Source: Acidobacteriota bacterium (GTDB lineage: Bacteria; Acidobacteriota; Vicinamibacteria; Vicinamibacterales; 2-12-FULL-66-21). Taken from it: a stretch of 59,231 bases of DNA. Positions 24,988-33,096 of this stretch are shown in pieces; position 1 is the first letter of the stretch; each line of letters begins with the position of its first letter. A program made the position numbers and the translations under genes. The stretch lies in the NCBI GenBank assembly GCA_016184105.1, contig JACPDI010000034.1, positions 1 through 59,231 on the forward strand, given 5' to 3'. Below the pieces are notes generated by a model, which saw only the letters and a program-made list of their open reading frames with translations, was not told where the DNA came from and made no database searches.

Positions 24988-27558
24988 ATGCCCCCAGACG
25001 CCGCTGGTGCGGGCGCCGCCGCGGGTCCCACCCATTGGGGCCCGGACTCCGCCGCGCGCGATGCCGAGCGTGCCCGGCGCCTCGCGGCCCTCCACCTGGT
25101 CGAAATCCCCCGGATCCGCATCGCCGGCTGCGCGCTGCTCGCCCTCGCGGTCCTCCTGCACAATCGGCTGGTGTTCGGGTCGGCGGGCGCCTGGCTGCCG
25201 TTTGCCGGCGCGCTCATGTCGTACGCGCTGGCCGCTGCACTCCTGTTGCGGGTCCTGCACGGCCGCCTGACGCGCTTCGACCCGTCGATCATTTTCCTCG
25301 CTGCCGACCTGCCGTTCTGGGCCGCCGCGGTGTATGTCACGGGCGCCGACCGCAGCTGGTTGTTCTTCGTCATGGTTCTGCGCACGGCGGACCAGACCAT
25401 CGTCAGCTTGCGCCGCGCGGTGATCTTCGCGCACCTCGCGACGGTGATGTATCCCGCGATGCTGCTGTACGCCGTGTGGGTGGACGGCCGTCCCGTCTCC
25501 TGGCCCGTCGAGATCACGAAGACGCTTCTCATCTACGCGGGCAGCCTGTACATCTCGCTGATCGCCAGGACCGGCGAGCGGTACCGCCGGCGGCGCGCGG
25601 AGACGCAGCGGCTTGCGGAAGAACTCTCGCACACGGCGTGGCGCCAGCAGCAATTGCTGCTGCGAATTTTCAACGCCACCTCCGACGGGTTGGCGTTCAT
25701 CTCCCCGCGCGGGCACGTGGAATCGGCCAACGCACAAGCCGGCCAGCTGCTCGGCTTCGACGCGGCCGCCGCGACGGGGTGCGAGGCGGCGGGCATCCTC
25801 GGCCGGCAGGCGCGCACGATCCCCGACGGGGCGCCGTTCGACGGCGTGCTGCGCAATGTGGTTGCGGCGCGCGCGGAGGCGCACGGGCACGTGCGCGGCT
25901 CCGCCGGGCGCATCCTCCACTGGCACGCCCAGCCCACCGACGATGACGGCGGCGGCTTCCTGGGCCTGACCGTGACCGTGCGGGACGTGACCCGCCCGCA
26001 GGAACTTATCGAGCAGCTCGAGGAAAACGCCCGGCTGCTGGAGGAGGCGCGCGGCCGCGCGGAAACCGCCGGGCGCGCGCGCGCGGAATTCCTCGCGAAC
26101 ATCACCCACGAGCTGCGCACGCCGTTGGCCGCCATCCTCGCACTGTCGCAGCTGGCGCGCGACGCGCGCGGCGACGAGCAGCGCCGCCACCTCCGGCGGA
26201 TGCAGGTCAGCGCCGAATCGTTGCTGGCGTCGATCAACGACATCCTCGACTACTCGAAGATGGACGCGGGGCGCCTGGAACTCGAGCACGTCCCGTTTTC
26301 ACTGCGCGCCATCGTCGATGAAGTGCTCGACACGGCGTCCCTGTCGGCCGAAGACAAGGGGCTCTCGCTCGCGCGCGGCGTCGAACCGGACGTGCCCGAT
26401 ATCTGTGTCGGAGACCCCGTGCGCGTGCGACAGGTGCTCTCGAACCTGGTCGGCAACGCGGTCAAGTTCACGGAGAAGGGGGGCGTGAACGTCCGCGTCG
26501 GCGTCGCCGCGCTCGCCGACGGGCAGGCGCTGGTGCATGTCGAGGTGGCCGATACCGGCATCGGCATACCTCCCGAGAAACAGAAGTGGATCTTCGAGGC
26601 GTTCGCACAAGCCGACGGATCGACCACGCGCCGCTACGGCGGAACGGGACTGGGCCTCTCGATCGCCGCGCACCTCACCTCGTTGATGGGCGGGAACCTC
26701 TGGGTCGAGAGCGAACCGGGCCACGGCAGCCGGTTCCACTTCACGGCTGCGCTGCGCGTGCACGAGAGCGCCCAGGCCGGCCCGGCCGGCGTGGCGATTG
26801 AAACCACCGGCGACCGTCGCCGGGAGCCGGCGCGCGGGATTCGCCGAATCCTCATGGCGGATGACAGCCCGCTGCAGCGCGAGCTGCTCTCGCACCTCCT
26901 CCGCGCGCGTGGCTATGAGGTGGTCTCCGCGTCAAACGGCGCCGAAGCGGTGACCGCGTTCACCGCCACGCGCATCGACGCCGTCATCGTCGACTGGCAG
27001 ATGCCGGAAATGGACGGCCTGCAGACGACGCGCGCCATCCGGCAGGCGGAGCGACACACGGCGAGGCGCGTGCCGATCATCGCCGCCACGGCCGCCGTGA
27101 GACCCGAGGACCGGACGCGAGGTCTTGCCGCCGGCGTGGATTACTTCCTTGCGAAGCCGATTCCGACATCGATGCTGCTCTCGATTCTCGAGACCGGCCC
27201 GAAAGAAGTGCCCGGCCCCGACCCGGATGCGGTGTCGGCCGGCCGCGCCGAGCTCCTCGCGCACTTCGGCGACGAACAACTCGTGCGACGAATGATCGAA
27301 TTGTTCCTGGGCGAGGGCCCGCGGCTGGTTGGAGAACTGCGCGCCGCTCTCGATCGGGGAGACCGCGATGGCGTGCGAAAGAGCGCCCACGCCCTGAACG
27401 GCGCGATCGCGAACTTTCCCGCCCGCGACGCCCGGCGAACCGCCGCGCAGATGGAGCGGCTCGCGCTCGCCGGCGACCTGGTGCAGGCCGAGACGCTCTT
27501 CCCCGAGCTGCGGGATGCCGTCAGGTGGATCTCGCTGCAGCTCCCGACGCTGCTCTAG
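24988..27558 (+). CDS. Hybrid sensor histidine kinase with receiver and Hpt domains
   Basis: 856 residues. Five or so membrane helices lie in residues 40-200, a PAS-like domain at about 220-340 (IFNATSDGLAFISPRG), then a HisKA domain with H374 in ITHELRTPL, the HATPase domain (NLVGNAVKFTEKG, DTGIGIP, GGTGLGLSI), a receiver with D669 (VIVDWQMPEMDG) and an Hpt domain with H801 (SAHALNGAIANF). This is a complete His-Asp-His phosphorelay in one protein. The output partner might be the receiver-only protein at 30059-30475. The ATG lies 8 nt after the tRNA CCA with no ribosome-binding site, so it may be a read-through product of the tRNA transcript. Its stop overlaps the convergent gene in CTAG. 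Confidence 0.93.
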   Translation: MPPDAAGAGAAAGPTHWGPDSAARDAERARRLAALHLVEIPRIRIAGCALLALAVLLHNRLVFGSAGAWLPFAGALMSYALAAALLLRVLHGRLTRFDPSIIFLAADLPFWAAAVYVTGADRSWLFFVMVLRTADQTIVSLRRAVIFAHLATVMYPAMLLYAVWVDGRPVSWPVEITKTLLIYAGSLYISLIARTGERYRRRRAETQRLAEELSHTAWRQQQLLLRIFNATSDGLAFISPRGHVESANAQAGQLLGFDAAAATGCEAAGILGRQARTIPDGAPFDGVLRNVVAARAEAHGHVRGSAGRILHWHAQPTDDDGGGFLGLTVTVRDVTRPQELIEQLEENARLLEEARGRAETAGRARAEFLANITHELRTPLAAILALSQLARDARGDEQRRHLRRMQVSAESLLASINDILDYSKMDAGRLELEHVPFSLRAIVDEVLDTASLSAEDKGLSLARGVEPDVPDICVGDPVRVRQVLSNLVGNAVKFTEKGGVNVRVGVAALADGQALVHVEVADTGIGIPPEKQKWIFEAFAQADGSTTRRYGGTGLGLSIAAHLTSLMGGNLWVESEPGHGSRFHFTAALRVHESAQAGPAGVAIETTGDRRREPARGIRRILMADDSPLQRELLSHLLRARGYEVVSASNGAEAVTAFTATRIDAVIVDWQMPEMDGLQTTRAIRQAERHTARRVPIIAATAAVRPEDRTRGLAAGVDYFLAKPIPTSMLLSILETGPKEVPGPDPDAVSAGRAELLAHFGDEQLVRRMIELFLGEGPRLVGELRAALDRGDRDGVRKSAHALNGAIANFPARDARRTAAQMERLALAGDLVQAETLFPELRDAVRWISLQLPTLL

Positions 27559-29594
27559 CGGGCGATCCGGAACGGCACCAGGACCGTTTTCGTCGCGCCA
27601 GCCGCCTGCTTGGTCAGCTCGAGGAGGTAGTCGCCGTTGACGAGGGGCGCCAGCGTCAGTGTGCCCGTCATCCACCGGCCGCCGTCGGCGGACTGCTCGA
27701 CAGGCGACGAGGACAAGGCCATCCCTTCGCCGGCGCGATCCAGCACGCGGACGCGCCCGGAGGATTCCGACGCCGCAAGCGGCCACCGGTAGATCAGTTC
27801 CTCCGTCCGGAAGAACCTGAAATCGGCTGCCGCTTTCGGGGTCGCCGCGCCCGAGCGGCGCATGAGAAGCGGCGCCCCTGCCAGCGGCGCCACTTCGAGC
27901 CCCACCGCCGGCGCTCCGGCCGGCTCGGCCCTGACCTGCACGCGCGCGGGCGTGACAGCGGGATCGTCGAGCGCGACCGGGGTGACGAAATCGCGCTGTC
28001 CGGGCGCGATCTCCTTTCGCGCGACCCCCACGGTGCTGCCCGACGCGTCAACCGCCATGATCGAGACGCGAACGCCGCGCGCCCACGCGTCGGTGCGCGC
28101 GGTGGCGGCCGGTATTTCCCCGGCCACCCAGAGCGCACCGCCGCGCTCGTGCGTCGCATGGACATACATGGCCGCGTCCGGCCTGATGAGCGACAGCCGG
28201 TTGAGCGCGGACGCCGCCGCCGCGTTGCCGGCGCGCGCCGCGGCGGGCGGCGCGGCGGACACCTCCGCTCCGCGCGCCACTTCATCCCGGCTGGCGGCAC
28301 GATAGCCCTTCCGCGCGCGCACCACCGCACCAGGCCGCTTCACGCGCACGGTGATGCGGTGATATTTGCCGTCGAGCGAAGCATTCGGCGAGTAGTACCC
28401 GAGCAGGTAATACGACGTGAGATCCGCGCTGATCTTCCGCAGACCTTCGACCAGGTTGTTCGTGCTCACGACCGCGAGGCCATCGGTCTCCTCCGCCAGC
28501 GTCCGCAACGAGGTCTGACGCGCGCGCACCATCGCCGCGTCCATCGTCAGGCTCGGGATCGCGGGCGCGCTGATCGGCGTGTCGAACACGACCAGGCCGC
28601 GAGGGTCGATCGGATAAAAGCTCACGTTCGCGCGATTCGCATCCTGCATGAGCCGCTGGAACGCGTCCCAGTGGTCTATTTGCGCGAGTTCGAGCCGGTG
28701 CTGGTCGCAGCGCGTCTGCTGCGACGGCTCTCTCGGGTCGTCGCCCGATCGCGGCTGCCCGCCCGGACCGACGATGATCGGCGGCGGCGCCATGACGCCG
28801 CCGCCCCGCGATCCGAGCGGGCGCGCCAGCCGCAGATCCGGCCGGAACAACGGCCAGCCCGCCGTCAGAATCAGCACGGCCTTCCGCTCCTCGCGCACGC
28901 CACGCAAATAGACCACGAGGTCGCGCAGCGCGTCGAGCGCGAGCTTCTCGCGGCGGCGCGCGATCATCTCGTAGGCGACCGTTTCCCCGCCCGGATACCG
29001 GCCATAGCAGGCCAGGTAGGACGTTTCGTCGGGGTGGAGCGACAGGCCGTGCATCTGCCCCCAGTACCAGTACTTCTCCAGCTGCTCTTCGATGAGCGCG
29101 GTCTTCCGGGCCAGGATCAGATCCGTGGGGCTGTGCCGTGAGGTCAGGATGCCGATGAAGTCATCAACCCCCAGCATCCGCGTGAGCATCGCCGCGAGCG
29201 CCGTCTTCAGGCGATAGGACCCCTCGACCGGCACGTGGTCGACGTCGAGGAACAGGACAAAGACCCGCGCCCGCGGTTCGGCAGCCATCTGATGCCCGAT
29301 CTGCTGACTGTTCGGCTCGATGCGGGCGACCTGGGGCCCTGCCGGCTGAATCCGGACGTGCTCGAACGCCTCAATCTTCTGGAGGACGCCGTCCTCGAGC
29401 AGCTCGAAATCAGCGAGTGTCAGGTCCTCGATCGCGACGCCGTCGCGGGTGGCGATGAACGCGTCGACGCGGATGTAATTGGCTTCGGAACGGAACGTCG
29501 GCTGGCGCGGCGCAACGGCGGGCGTTTGCTGCGCGGCGATGAGCAGGGCGGTTGCCGTGAGCGCAAGCGACAGCGCGGCGGCGAGACGGATCAC
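27555..29594 (-). CDS. Exported VWFA-domain protein (acidobacterial type)
   Basis: 679 residues. GTG 29594 has a strong GGAGG five bases upstream and gives a signal peptide ending near AAQQ. Residues 30-100 hold FRSEANYIRVDAFIATRDG and DFELLEDGV, the start of the acidobacterial VWFA-related domain. A VWA fold follows with FVLFLDVDHVP (MIDAS-like D-x-D in place of DxSxS). SYYLLGYYSP at about 405 is also typical. The C-terminal 200 residues are beta-rich. Probably secreted or periplasmic; ligand unknown. The upstream TTG at 29606 is a weaker start. Confidence 0.85.
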   Translation of the reverse strand: MIRLAAALSLALTATALLIAAQQTPAVAPRQPTFRSEANYIRVDAFIATRDGVAIEDLTLADFELLEDGVLQKIEAFEHVRIQPAGPQVARIEPNSQQIGHQMAAEPRARVFVLFLDVDHVPVEGSYRLKTALAAMLTRMLGVDDFIGILTSRHSPTDLILARKTALIEEQLEKYWYWGQMHGLSLHPDETSYLACYGRYPGGETVAYEMIARRREKLALDALRDLVVYLRGVREERKAVLILTAGWPLFRPDLRLARPLGSRGGGVMAPPPIIVGPGGQPRSGDDPREPSQQTRCDQHRLELAQIDHWDAFQRLMQDANRANVSFYPIDPRGLVVFDTPISAPAIPSLTMDAAMVRARQTSLRTLAEETDGLAVVSTNNLVEGLRKISADLTSYYLLGYYSPNASLDGKYHRITVRVKRPGAVVRARKGYRAASRDEVARGAEVSAAPPAAARAGNAAAASALNRLSLIRPDAAMYVHATHERGGALWVAGEIPAATARTDAWARGVRVSIMAVDASGSTVGVARKEIAPGQRDFVTPVALDDPAVTPARVQVRAEPAGAPAVGLEVAPLAGAPLLMRRSGAATPKAAADFRFFRTEELIYRWPLAASESSGRVRVLDRAGEGMALSSSPVEQSADGGRWMTGTLTLAPLVNGDYLLELTKQAAGATKTVLVPFRIAR

Positions 29595-29853
29595 GGCGGC
29601 CTCCAAGCGGCGCTCGGCCGCGCCAGTCTATCGCAAACCGCCGCCGCCAAACCGCACTGATTCGCGACGCGCCCCGTCGAACTTAATGCACAACTCGGCG
29701 GTTCGCTCGACCGAAGAATGGCTGAGCCGTCGCTTTAAACCTCACCGCCGCTTGAAGATGCCAGCAAAGCGAGGCCGCTCCCCATCCTCGCGAGTCGTGG
29801 CAGGTCCGTTGCTCAGGCGACCGCGTCCCATCGAATCCTGGGCGGGAGGACGT
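29595..29853. other. Divergent intergenic region, no feature recognised
   Basis: This 259-nt gap lies between the VWFA gene and a small membrane-protein gene. Apart from the ribosome-binding sites at its two ends I see no RNA gene or known riboswitch. CGTCC near 29824 and GGACG at 29848-29852 could form a short helix that covers the GGAGG of the downstream gene. Confidence 0.4.
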
Positions 29854-30051
29854 ATGTTTTCATCACGGTCGGATGAGTGGACGGTCGCGCGTTGGCGCCA
29901 GCCGAACATCGCGCAGGTTTCGCTCGACTTCATCGAACCGAACGACGGTCTCGACGAGGAGGGGCGCACGCCGCTCTGGAAGGACCTGACGGTCGCCTCC
30001 GGCCTCGCGCTCGCGCTCTGGGCCATCGCGGCCATCATTTTCCTGGGATGA
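29854..30051 (+). CDS. Small single-pass membrane protein, function unknown
   Basis: 65 residues. ATG 29854 is preceded by GGGAGGA four bases upstream, a strong ribosome-binding site. The N-terminal 40 residues are soluble and acidic (SLDFIEPNDGLDEEGRTPLW) and the C-terminus is one hydrophobic helix (ASGLALALWAIAAIIFLG) reaching the last residue: a tail-anchored layout. I do not recognise a family. It converges on the response regulator with a 7-nt gap. Confidence 0.6.
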   Translation: MFSSRSDEWTVARWRQPNIAQVSLDFIEPNDGLDEEGRTPLWKDLTVASGLALALWAIAAIIFLG

Positions 30052-30058
30052 GTTCCGC

Positions 30059-30475
30059 TCAGGCGGAAACAATCGGTCGATCGAGCATGTCACGCACCGC
30101 CCGCAGCAGGTCGGCGCGGACGAACGGCTTCTGCAGCAGCGCCGAGTTGGGCCCCAACTCGAGGCGCGTCGGATACCCCGAGATATAGAGCAACCGCAAC
30201 TCCGGCTTCTCCTTCAGAAGCTTTGCCGCGAGTTCGGTTCCTCCCAGGTACGGCATCCGGATGTCGGTCAGCAGCAGCCTGATCTCTTCGCGGGCCTCGG
30301 CAAACACCGCCAGCGCTTCGGTCCCATTGCGCGCCTCGAGGACCTGGTAGCCCGCCTGCCGGAGGGCCACGGCGAACAGGGCCCTGACGGCCGGTTCGTC
30401 TTCAACGAGCAGGATGGTCTCCGAGGGGAGAGGCGCCTCGCTGGCACCGCCATCGCCGGTATCCGAAAAAGCCAT
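30059..30475 (-). CDS. Single-domain response regulator
   Basis: 138 residues, receiver domain only, as in CheY. ILLVEDEPAVR holds the acidic pair, LLLTDIRMP the phospho-acceptor Asp, YISGYP the switch region and QKPF the conserved Lys. ATG 30475 is chosen because GGAGGT lies exactly nine bases upstream; a GTG at 30484 touches that site. With no output domain it may act as a phosphate shuttle, possibly with the hybrid kinase at 24988-27558. That pairing is inferred from proximity only. Confidence 0.9.
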   Translation of the reverse strand: MAFSDTGDGGASEAPLPSETILLVEDEPAVRALFAVALRQAGYQVLEARNGTEALAVFAEAREEIRLLLTDIRMPYLGGTELAAKLLKEKPELRLLYISGYPTRLELGPNSALLQKPFVRADLLRAVRDMLDRPIVSA

Positions 30476-30548
30476 CACGCGCACACCTCCAAGTGGATCC
30501 TACCCAATAGAGTGCAACATCATCGCCCGGATCCGCACGCGGATCATG

Positions 30549-30580
30549 CCCAAATGTGGCACGATTCGGCTGAGTTTGGG
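30549..30580. repeat. CCCAAA-TTTGGG inverted repeat upstream of response regulator
   Basis: CCCAAA (30549-30554) and TTTGGG (30575-30580) are perfect inverted repeats about 75-105 nt upstream of the response regulator start. It may be an operator. No protein is identified that binds it. Confidence 0.25.
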
Positions 30581-30644
30581 AGCGAGACGGCGTGCGACTG
30601 TGCGGCGCCCGTGCGCGCGCACACTGCGCGGGTGGGGGGAAAAT

Positions 30645-30722
30645 TGGTCGGGATGGCGGGATTCGAACCCGCGACCCCCAGACCCCCAGTCTGGTGCGCT
30701 ATCCAGGCTGCGCTACATCCCG
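30645..30722 (-). tRNA. tRNA-Pro (anticodon GGG)
   Basis: 78 nt including an encoded CCA (plus-strand TGG at 30645-30647). Acceptor CGGGATG/CATCCCG pairs fully. The anticodon arm is CCAGA-CTGGGGG-TCTGG, giving anticodon GGG, and the T arm is GCGGG-TTCGAAT-CCCGC. Confidence 0.96.
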
Positions 30723-30784
30723 ATTCTCGCTCTCGCGAGGCGGCCTTCTCGCGGCCTTTCGGTGCTTTCAGCCGCGACCCGGGC

Positions 30785-31312
30785 CTACCGCGCCTTGCGG
30801 TGCCTGGCCCGGCTGGCCCCCTTCGAGGCCTTCGCTTTCGCCGCGTGTTTGGCCGGACGCGGTCCGCGCGGCGCGTGCAACTCAAACGGACGCTGCGCCG
30901 CCCCTTCCGTCTCCAACATGTCCAGCAGCTCGCGCAGTCCCTGCCGCACGGCGCCGAGCTGTCGTCGCAGCGCGCCGTCGCGCTTGTCCGGCGAAGAGAC
31001 CCCGCCCGCCGCAGGCCGGGACGCCGCCGCGTCGGCCGCGAACTCTTCGATCGCCGGCAGCGGCGCGCGTTCCTCTTCCAGCCGCCGTCGCGCGCCCGCG
31101 AGCGTCAACCCTTCGACGAAGAGCAGATGCTTCAGCCGCAACACGCGATCGAGATCGTCACGACGATAGACGCGGCCGGACGATCCCGCGCGCGTCACGC
31201 CGAGATCGGGAAACTCCGCTTCCCACGAACGCAGCACGTACGGCTGGAGCTGCGCGATCTCGCAGACCTCGGGCGCTTTGAACAGGGACCTGTTCGGCAG
31301 TTCCGCGAGCAT
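30785..31312 (-). CDS. MerR-family transcriptional regulator
   Basis: 175 residues. The N-terminal winged helix is clear: LFKAPEVCEIAQLQPYVLRS, then SGRVYRRDDLDRVLRLKHLL and FVEGLTLAGARRRL. A short coiled region follows and the tail is Lys/Arg/Ala-rich. There are no Cys residues of the metal-sensing type near the C-terminus. MerR proteins of this sort often lie beside ihfA in other phyla; here the HU/IHF gene is next to der, divergent. It may bind the dyad at 32744-32771, which is a guess. The gene starts 29 nt after der and is probably co-transcribed with it. Confidence 0.82.
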   Translation of the reverse strand: MLAELPNRSLFKAPEVCEIAQLQPYVLRSWEAEFPDLGVTRAGSSGRVYRRDDLDRVLRLKHLLFVEGLTLAGARRRLEEERAPLPAIEEFAADAAASRPAAGGVSSPDKRDGALRRQLGAVRQGLRELLDMLETEGAAQRPFELHAPRGPRPAKHAAKAKASKGASRARHRKAR

Positions 31313-31341
31313 CGTTCGTTCGGCCAGTATACCAAGGAATC

Positions 31342-32721
31342 TCAAGACCTGACCCCCCGTTGACGCTTCCGCACCTGGATCCGGATCGGGGTGCCGATCA
31401 GGCCGAAGGACTCTCGCAACCGGTTGCTGAGGAACCGCTCGTACGAGAAATGGAACTCGGTCGCGACGTTCGTGAAGAACACGAACGTCGGCGGATTCAC
31501 CGCCGTTTGCGCCGCGTAAAGGATGCGGACTTCCCTCTTGCCCGGGCTTGCAGGCGGGTGCGAGGCGGTCACGGCCTGGATGAAACGGTTCAGCTCTCCC
31601 GTCGGAATCCGGCGCGCGCGTGCCACGGCGACCTTGTCCACCATCTCGAGCAGTTTCGGCGTCCGCTCGCCGGTGAGCGCCGAGATGTGCAGCAGCGGCG
31701 CATACTCCAGGAATTTCAACTGGAACCGCAGCTTGTCGTCGAACTCCTTCGCGTAATCCTGCCCGCGGCCTTTCATCAGATCCCACTTGTTGACGACGAT
31801 GACCACGCCGCTGCCCGCCTTCTCCACCTCTCCCGCGATGGCGCCGTCCTGGTCGGTCGCGCCCTCTGTCGCGTCGATCACCAGCAGCGCCACGTCGGCC
31901 CGCTCGATCGCGCGTCTCGCGACGAGCACGCTCACCGATTCCATCTGCCCGGCCCGCGCGACGCGTCCCGGCCGGCGGATGCCCGCGGTATCGACCAGCC
32001 GGAACGTCCGCCGGTGCCATCGCAGCACGGCATCGACGGCATCGCGGGTGGTACCCGGCATGTCGCTCACCATCGCGCGCTCCTCGCGCAGCAGGCGGTT
32101 CAGGAGCGATGACTTGCCCACGTTCGGCCGTCCCACGATGGCCACGGCGAGTTCCGCGTCCTGGCTGGCGTGGGCATCCAGCTCCGTCGGCGGCGTCGAC
32201 GGCACCGGCCGCCTGGCTGGCAGCCGCTTCAGGACCTCGTCGAGTAAATCGCCTATTCCGATACCGTGCTCGGCCGCAATCTCGAGCACCGGCTCGAACC
32301 CGTACTGGTAGAACTCCACGGAACGGCCGTGCGCCCGGCGGTCGTCCGCCTTGTTCACGGCGACGATGACGGGCTTGCCTGCCTCGTGAAGCGCTTGCGC
32401 GATTTCCGCATCGCCAGGGACCGGCCCTTCGCGTCCGTCGACGATGAACACGACGACGTCCGCACCTTTGATGGCCTTGCGTCCGTGCACCACCACCAGC
32501 TCATGCAGGGGATCTTCGCTCTCGCCGAACATCCCGCCGGTATCCACGAGCGAGAACGCGGTTCCCTGCCATTCAGCCGGCTGCACGTTGATGTCGCGCG
32601 TCGTCCCGGCAACGGCCGTGACGATCGCGCGGCGTGTTTCGGTGATGCGGTTGAACAGCGTGGACTTGCCGACGTTCGGCCTGCCGACCAGCACAACCGC
32701 GGGAATGCGCCTCACCGCCAT
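31342..32721 (-). CDS. der: Ribosome-assembly GTPase Der
   Basis: Der (EngA) is an essential GTPase needed for 50S subunit assembly. 459 residues with two tandem G domains: first GRPNVGKSTLFNRI, DTGG and NKAD; second GRPNVGKSSLLNRLL, DTAGIRR and NKWD. A C-terminal KH-like domain follows. The ATG at 32721 has GGAG nine bases upstream; the TTG at 32736 overlaps that site. It is divergent from the HU/IHF gene, sharing the dyad at 32744-32771. Confidence 0.96.
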   Translation of the reverse strand: MAVRRIPAVVLVGRPNVGKSTLFNRITETRRAIVTAVAGTTRDINVQPAEWQGTAFSLVDTGGMFGESEDPLHELVVVHGRKAIKGADVVVFIVDGREGPVPGDAEIAQALHEAGKPVIVAVNKADDRRAHGRSVEFYQYGFEPVLEIAAEHGIGIGDLLDEVLKRLPARRPVPSTPPTELDAHASQDAELAVAIVGRPNVGKSSLLNRLLREERAMVSDMPGTTRDAVDAVLRWHRRTFRLVDTAGIRRPGRVARAGQMESVSVLVARRAIERADVALLVIDATEGATDQDGAIAGEVEKAGSGVVIVVNKWDLMKGRGQDYAKEFDDKLRFQLKFLEYAPLLHISALTGERTPKLLEMVDKVAVARARRIPTGELNRFIQAVTASHPPASPGKREVRILYAAQTAVNPPTFVFFTNVATEFHFSYERFLSNRLRESFGLIGTPIRIQVRKRQRGVRS

Positions 32722-32743
32722 CTCAACGGGCTCCAATAAGTAG

Positions 32744-32771
32744 ACTTACACGCGGACTTGACAGTGTAAGT
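32744..32771. promoter_or_regulatory. Perfect 8+8 bp dyad over the HU/IHF -35 box
   Basis: ACTTACAC (32744-32751) and GTGTAAGT (32764-32771) are perfect inverted repeats separated by 12 nt. The spacer includes the TTGACA -35 box (32758-32763). A protein bound here would block the HU/IHF promoter and could affect der on the other strand. The binding protein is unknown; HU/IHF itself or the nearby MerR protein are candidates. Confidence 0.6.
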
Positions 32772-32786
32772 GACTGACTTTATGCT
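32758..32786 (+). promoter_or_regulatory. Sigma-70 promoter of the HU/IHF gene
   Basis: Perfect -35 TTGACA (32758-32763), 17-nt spacer and -10 TATGCT (32781-32786). The start codon is 28 nt downstream of the -10 box and has an AGGAG ribosome-binding site (32801-32805). Confidence 0.85.
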
Positions 32787-32814
32787 ATTTATCACTTCCG
32801 AGGAGCGGCTAAGC

Positions 32815-33087
32815 ATGATCAAGGTCGACATCGTCAACGAGGTGTCGCGCGTGGCCGACATCACCAAAGTGAAGGCTGAGGTCGCCGTGGACGCCGTGTT
32901 CGATGCGATGCGGCTCTCGATGCAGCGCGGCGAGCGGATCGAGCTGCGCGGCTTCGGCGTGTTCCAGGTGAAGCCCCGCAAGCGAGGCATCGGCCGCAAC
33001 CCGCGAACGGGCAAGGAAGTCCGCATCCCGCCCGGGCGGACCATCCGCTTCAAACCGGGCAAGGAACTCCAGAATATCGGCGGTTAG
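32815..33087 (+). CDS. HU/IHF-family nucleoid protein
   Basis: 90 residues. N-terminus MIKVDIVNEVSRVADITKVK; the DNA-bending arm carries GRNPRTGKEVRIPPGRTIRF, with the conserved NP(R/K)TG of this family, preceded by FGVFQVKPRKRG. It bends DNA and organises the nucleoid; IHF-alpha versus HU cannot be separated by eye. I chose ATG 32815, with AGGAG nine bases upstream, over an upstream ATG at 32770 that would lie within the promoter. The M50 protease gene starts 9 nt after its stop. Confidence 0.93.
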   Translation: MIKVDIVNEVSRVADITKVKAEVAVDAVFDAMRLSMQRGERIELRGFGVFQVKPRKRGIGRNPRTGKEVRIPPGRTIRFKPGKELQNIGG

Positions 33088-33096
33088 CCGCGTCAC

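Noticed and set aside
23905-26289. A 794-codon minus-strand frame running through phosphomannomutase, tRNA-Gly and the kinase gene
   Set aside because: It runs antisense to a tRNA (giving the familiar GNRTRL-type artefact) and to two certain genes.
30557-30572. TGGCACGATTCGGCTG as a sigma-54 promoter
   Set aside because: The GG-GC spacing is one base short and TTGC is absent; downstream on that strand is only the antisense of tRNA-Pro.
30611-30622. GTGCGCGCGCAC palindrome downstream of tRNA-Pro as a terminator
   Set aside because: No U-run follows it and simple GC alternation easily gives such palindromes in this genome.
32770-32815. Earlier ATG (32770) as the start of the HU/IHF protein
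   Set aside because: It lies between the -35 and -10 boxes and would add 15 residues absent from this family; ATG 32815 has AGGAG at the right distance.
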